A stretch of DNA of 10,363 nt from an uncultured cyanobacterium (GTDB lineage: Bacteria; Cyanobacteriota; Cyanobacteriia; PCC-6307; Cyanobiaceae): positions 1 to 10,363 of the forward strand of contig CAIYSK010000357.1 in the NCBI GenBank assembly GCA_903928835.1. Direction: 5' to 3'. The position numbers and the translations under genes are program-made. Shown one piece after another: positions 7,017 through 10,363 of the stretch (its first letter is position 1; every line of letters begins with the position of its first letter). The notes beneath the pieces were generated by a model. That model had not been told where the DNA came from. It ran no database searches and worked only from the letters and a program-made list of their open reading frames with translations.

Positions 7017-7491
7017 GTGCGGGCATCCCGGCTGAGAGGGGTGGGGCAGGCACCTCCAGAAATCGGGCGACAAAGCGCTCGAGGGGCATGGGTCCGCAGC
7101 GCCGTTGCCAGCCAAGACCGCCGGCATAGCGCCGCCAGCAGGCCACGCTTAATCGCTGGCTTTGGGGCGAGACCAGCCGCAGCAGATAGCGGTAGTCCAA
7201 ATGGATCGCTGGACCAGCTGATGCCAGGGGGTTAGCTGATGCCAGCGGGTCAGCAGGGCCCAGGGGTGAGGTGGGGCCCAGATGATCCAGCAACTTCGCC
7301 GGTCGATCGCCACTGGCCATGCAGCGTTGCAGTGCCTGGGCAAAGATCAGGGCCACCGCCGCCGGATAGCCAGACCGCTCCAGAACCAACTGCTCAACCT
7401 TGGGGCCGGAAAAGCCCACGCAGTCGATTAGGCCAGGGGCCTGTAGGGAAGGGGCCGGCTGGCGAGGGGAGCCAAGATCAAGGGAAGCCAC
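6976..7491 (-). CDS. hypothetical protein (171 aa)
   Basis: The frame gives a 171-residue basic protein from a GTG start, the first usable start after an in-frame TGA at 7512-7510. Its middle contains SGYPAAVALIFAQALQRCMA and its last third HLDYRYLLRLVSPQSQRL and PLERFVARFLEVP, which look like genuine folded segments. A Pro/Leu/Ala-rich linker at residues 79-92 is made by an 18-base tandem duplication. There are no membrane segments. It follows the 59-residue gene by 39 bases on the same strand and may be the last gene of the DUF805 operon. Its final 41 bases overlap sdhB convergently. The family is not recognised and the start is uncertain. Confidence 0.55.
   Translation of the reverse strand: MASLDLGSPRQPAPSLQAPGLIDCVGFSGPKVEQLVLERSGYPAAVALIFAQALQRCMASGDRPAKLLDHLGPTSPLGPADPLASANPLASAGPAIHLDYRYLLRLVSPQSQRLSVACWRRYAGGLGWQRRCGPMPLERFVARFLEVPAPPLSAGMPALKRTVACLRGASS
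7219..7254. repeat. two tandem 18-base units inside the 171-aa gene
   Basis: TGATGCCAGGGGGTTAGC is followed directly by TGATGCCAGCGGGTCAGC, matching at 16 of 18 positions. On the minus strand the pair encodes ADPLAS-ANPLAS, an in-frame linker duplication. Confidence 0.8.
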
Positions 7492-7530
7492 AGGGAACGG
7501 GAGAAACCATCAACTGGTTCCACCGCTGTC

Positions 7531-7710
7531 TCAAGGTGCGCTGGGTTGCTCGAGTTGATCGGCCAAGGCCAGGCAGCGATCCATCTCTTCCCAAAGCAAT
7601 TCCCGCCGACTTCCATGCACCGCATAGGAGCGGTGATGGAGGTCGCGGGCTTGGTACCGAAGGGCATCACGGATGCGACGCCAATCGTCTGGCTCAAGGG
7701 GGCCCGCCAT
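7531..7710 (-). CDS. small hypothetical protein (59 aa)
   Basis: This minus-strand frame encodes 59 residues, starting MAGPLEPDDWRRIRDALRYQ and continuing with charged helical sequence (ARDLHHRSYAVHGSRRELLW, EEMDRCLALADQLEQ). The composition is rich in Arg, Glu, Asp and Leu and predicts a small soluble helical protein, with no membrane segment. The ATG follows the TGA of the DUF805 gene without a gap (TGAATG), so translation is probably coupled. The frame is far more protein-like than either longer overlapping frame. The family is not named to my knowledge. The DWRRIRDAL and RRELLWEEMDR patterns suggest a conserved picocyanobacterial protein, which is an inference. Confidence 0.7.
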   Translation of the reverse strand: MAGPLEPDDWRRIRDALRYQARDLHHRSYAVHGSRRELLWEEMDRCLALADQLEQPSAP

Positions 7711-8019
7711 TCAGCCGGGGATCGAAGGCTGGCAGAACAGCACGATCAGCCAGATGGAACCAATGATGGGCAGCACAACCTGGAGGAGTAGCCAGGTCCA
7801 TTGTTTGCCGATATCGCGCAGCCGACGAATGGCCAGGGGCAGATGGGGGACGATCTGGGCGATCGAGTACAGGCTGGCCAGGGGTTTGGAGATGAACGAC
7901 AACACAGTGATCACGATGATGTCGGCCAACACAAACCACCAGTAGTCAGCTCTGGTGGACTTACCGCCGTAATCGAAGGAACGGTTCCATGCGGAGGTGA
8001 AGGACTTGATCAGGGGCAT
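7711..8019 (-). CDS. DUF805 family membrane protein (YhaH-like)
   Basis: This 102-residue protein shows the DUF805 layout. An N-terminal amphipathic part reads SFTSAWNRSFDYGGKSTRADYWWF; in the family this is the Gly-Arg/Arg-x-x-Tyr-Trp motif. A hydrophobic helix VLADIIVITVLSFIS follows, then the conserved basic motif LAIRRLRDIGKQWTWLLL at about 62-79 and a last hydrophobic helix ending LIVLFCQPSIPG. Family members are small inner-membrane proteins of unknown function. At about 102 residues it is slightly short because the region between helices is compact. The ATG at 8019 has no clear Shine-Dalgarno sequence. It is probably the first gene of a small minus-strand operon with the abutting 59-residue gene. 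Confidence 0.85.
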   Translation of the reverse strand: MPLIKSFTSAWNRSFDYGGKSTRADYWWFVLADIIVITVLSFISKPLASLYSIAQIVPHLPLAIRRLRDIGKQWTWLLLQVVLPIIGSIWLIVLFCQPSIPG

Positions 8020-8037
8020 CGGCTGGTTGTTCCAATA

Positions 8038-8057
8038 CCCTTTGATACTTCAAAGGG
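8038..8057 (-). terminator. hairpin downstream of gap, possible terminator
   Basis: CCCTTTGA-TACT-TCAAAGGG is a perfect eight-base-pair stem with a four-base loop, 41 bases after the gap stop codon. No run of T follows on the minus strand (TATTGGAAC), so it is not a textbook intrinsic terminator. It could instead protect the 3' end of the gap mRNA, or lie in the leader of the DUF805 gene. Confidence 0.4.
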
Positions 8058-8068
8058 CTGGACTTGCC

Positions 8069-8098
8069 AGAAACTGACAAGAAACCGACAAGAAAGAG
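8069..8098. repeat. short tandem repeat of an 11-base unit just after gap
   Basis: AGAAACTGACA, AGAAACCGACA and the partial unit AGAAAGAG follow each other directly. On the minus strand this makes a pyrimidine-rich tract immediately after the gap stop codon. Confidence 0.6.
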
Positions 8099-9166
<1,068 letters not shown>

Positions 9167-9198
9167 TCAAGACGGGTGGTCCTCAGGCACCGTGGTTT

Positions 9199-9633
9199 TC
9201 AATCACCCTCGTCTTCAAGCAGCAATTGCTGGAAGGCTGTGTAGAGCTCCCCATGCTCCTGGGCGGTGCGGGGATCGGGTTTGCCCAGGCTGGTTTGCTT
9301 GCCCCTTTGGTGTTGGGCCCGCTGTTGTTGGGCCGGATTCCCTCCAGGCTGTTGGCCGGGTGCTTGACCAGGTCTTGGCTGTTGTTGTAAGGGCTTTTGG
9401 CGGCTTTCAGCCTCCTTGAGCCGCGCCATCAAATGGGGGGGCACGGTGCCATCCGGGCTGACCTGCATCAACTCGCGAAACAGTTCTTGGGGATCGTCCT
9501 CGATCTCCACCCGGTGGCGCCGTTCATTGGCTTTGGGCCGGGATTTGGCTACGGGAGTGGGGCTGGCCAGGGGTTGGGGCAGGGTCCGACCCAGCTCCTG
9601 GAGGCGCTCAAGACTGCGGGCGTCAAAGCTCAT
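9199..9633 (-). CDS. hypothetical protein with Gln/Pro-rich linker (144 aa)
   Basis: This 144-residue protein has three parts. The N-terminal region is charged and helical (MSFDARSLERLQELGRTLPQ). A central conserved-looking block includes RRHRVEIEDDPQELFRELM and PDGTVPPHLMARLKEAE. A disordered Gln/Pro/Gly-rich stretch follows (about 77-112). The C-terminal acidic helix is HGELYTAFQQLLLEDEGD. There is no signal peptide or membrane segment. The start ATG 9633 has a GGGGA Shine-Dalgarno sequence seven bases upstream and lies only 12 bases after the stop of the pentapeptide-repeat gene, so the two are probably co-transcribed. I do not recognise a named family. The compact core and helical tail suggest a protein-interaction role, but that is speculation. 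Confidence 0.75.
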   Translation of the reverse strand: MSFDARSLERLQELGRTLPQPLASPTPVAKSRPKANERRHRVEIEDDPQELFRELMQVSPDGTVPPHLMARLKEAESRQKPLQQQPRPGQAPGQQPGGNPAQQQRAQHQRGKQTSLGKPDPRTAQEHGELYTAFQQLLLEDEGD

Positions 9634-9645
9634 GGTGGTGTCCCC

Positions 9646-10164
9646 TCAGCTGCAACCAAGGCTGTCGCGGGTGGCTCGCCCCGTGACGGGGTTGGTGCCA
9701 CTGGCTGCTGCGCACAGGGTTTTGAGGGCATCGGCGCGCAACGGCACGTTGGTGAAATCGGCGCCCTCGATGGCCACGTCTCTGAATTTGGTGTTGAAGG
9801 CGAAGGCGTCCACAAGTACGGCGTTCGTGAGGTTGGTGCCCTCAAACACCGCTGAATCCAGGGTGGCTTCGCGCAGGTTGGTGTTGCTCATGTCGGCGTC
9901 CTGCAATTTGGCCCCAAAAAGGCTTGCTCCCTGGAGATCGGAGCCGGCAAAGGTGGCGTCGCGCAGATTGGTGAGATTGAAGGTCGCCCCCCGCAGCTCC
10001 TGGCCGCTGAAGTCGGCACCGATCAGCACTTGCTTGGCCACATCCATCGCCGCATCCGCTGCCTGGGGTGACCACCACAGGACCAGAACGGCCGCCAACG
10101 CCAGTAGCGGGCGGTGCCACCAACTGGGGACAGCAAACCGTGGGGACCTCGGCTGGTTACGCAT
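9646..10164 (-). CDS. exported pentapeptide-repeat protein, probably thylakoid lumenal
   Basis: This 172-residue protein begins with a basic N terminus and a hydrophobic core (PLLALAAVLVLWW), ending in a signal-peptidase site after AADA (about residue 38). About 15 pentapeptide repeats of the A(D/N)LxX type follow from residue 50 to about 140, such as ADFSG, ATFNL, SDLQG, AKLQD, TNLRE and TNLTN, predicting a right-handed four-sided beta-helix. The C-terminal cap has Cys151 and Cys171 around GTNPVTGRATRDSLGC, which could form a disulfide in an oxidising compartment. This cap resembles that of lumenal pentapeptide proteins of chloroplasts and cyanobacteria (TL15/TL17-type). The biochemical function is unknown. 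It is probably co-transcribed with the next minus-strand gene and is divergent from the YraN-like gene, with 73 bases between starts. Confidence 0.9.
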   Translation of the reverse strand: MRNQPRSPRFAVPSWWHRPLLALAAVLVLWWSPQAADAAMDVAKQVLIGADFSGQELRGATFNLTNLRDATFAGSDLQGASLFGAKLQDADMSNTNLREATLDSAVFEGTNLTNAVLVDAFAFNTKFRDVAIEGADFTNVPLRADALKTLCAAASGTNPVTGRATRDSLGCS

Positions 10165-10237
10165 GGCTGGGTTCTTGCTGGAGCAAGCCTAGGAATGGAA
10201 CACCTGGGGCACTGGTGTGGCGCCTGCGCCTTTTGCC

Positions 10238-10363
10238 ATGGGTCCCCAAGGTGTGCCTCCCCCATCCCAACGCTCCAACGACCCACGCCGCAAAGCCCTG
10301 CGGCACAGCATGGGCCTGCAGGGAGCCTGGGCGGAGCAGCGGGCCCTGCGGCTTTTGCAGCAG
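10238..10363 (+). CDS. N-terminal part of a probable YraN/UPF0102-family protein (runs off right edge)
   Basis: Forty-two codons are open to the window edge from ATG 10238, with GTG 10217 as an alternative in-frame start. After a Pro-rich leader (MGPQGVPPPSQRSNDPRRK) the protein reads HSMGLQGAWAEQRALRLLQQ. This resembles the opening of UPF0102/YraN proteins, where a Gly-x-x-Gly/Ala-E-x-x-Ala-x-x-x-Leu helix precedes an endonuclease-like fold. The predicted nuclease residues lie beyond the window, so the family call rests on one helix. It is divergent from the pentapeptide-repeat gene. No Shine-Dalgarno sequence is visible. Confidence 0.55.
   Translation, partial: MGPQGVPPPSQRSNDPRRKALRHSMGLQGAWAEQRALRLLQQ

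Noticed and set aside
10174..10187. Inverted repeat CTTGCT-GG-AGCAAG before the pentapeptide-repeat gene
   Set aside because: A two-base loop is too tight for a stable hairpin without opening base pairs, and the element is short enough to be chance.
9416..10192. Plus-strand open frame (258 aa) opposite the Gln-rich and pentapeptide-repeat genes
   Set aside because: It is a Ser/Arg/Ala-rich shadow of two convincing minus-strand genes, and its apparent repeats mirror the pentapeptide periodicity.

Overview
The window looks like a chromosomal segment from a picocyanobacterium of the Synechococcus/Cyanobium group. Four things point there: a G+C-rich, tightly packed gene layout; a umuDC operon preceded by a site matching the cyanobacterial LexA motif; a pentapeptide-repeat protein with a signal peptide and the C-terminal Cys-GTNP-TGR-Cys signature of lumenal proteins; and several small proteins of a kind common in this group. 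This placement is inference from gene content, with no search behind it. No tRNA, rRNA, CRISPR array or intact insertion sequence was seen.

Layout. Positions 1-890 are visibly less G+C-rich and gene-poor. They hold the start of a minus-strand Thr/Asn/Ser-rich protein that runs off the left edge, and protein-like fragments in shifting frames that look like a decayed gene. An 83-residue hypothetical gene (+) follows. Next is the SOS mutagenesis operon umuD-umuC on the minus strand, with a LexA-like box and an array of degenerate heptamer repeats upstream of it. A MliC-like lysozyme-inhibitor gene (+) overlaps tail-to-tail with a small membrane-protein gene (-). Positions 3680-7016 are a complete sdhC-sdhA-sdhB operon (+) for a diheme, Wolinella/Bacteroidetes-type succinate dehydrogenase/fumarate reductase; both junctions are ATGA overlaps.

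The right third is mostly on the minus strand. Reading in the minus direction from the right, it runs: a lumenal pentapeptide-repeat protein, a Gln/Pro-rich hypothetical protein, an NAD-type glyceraldehyde-3-phosphate dehydrogenase, a DUF805 membrane protein, a 59-residue protein that abuts it (TGAATG), and a 171-residue hypothetical protein whose end overlaps sdhB. The right edge holds the 5' end of a probable YraN/UPF0102-family gene (+).

Functionally the window combines central carbon and respiratory metabolism (Gap, Sdh), DNA-damage tolerance (UmuDC) and envelope or thylakoid proteins (MliC-like, pentapeptide repeat). I found no clear new multi-gene system. The items most worth a second look are the LexA box beside the heptamer array, the SdhC subunit without the E-pathway glutamate, the missed small genes, and the decayed region at the left.
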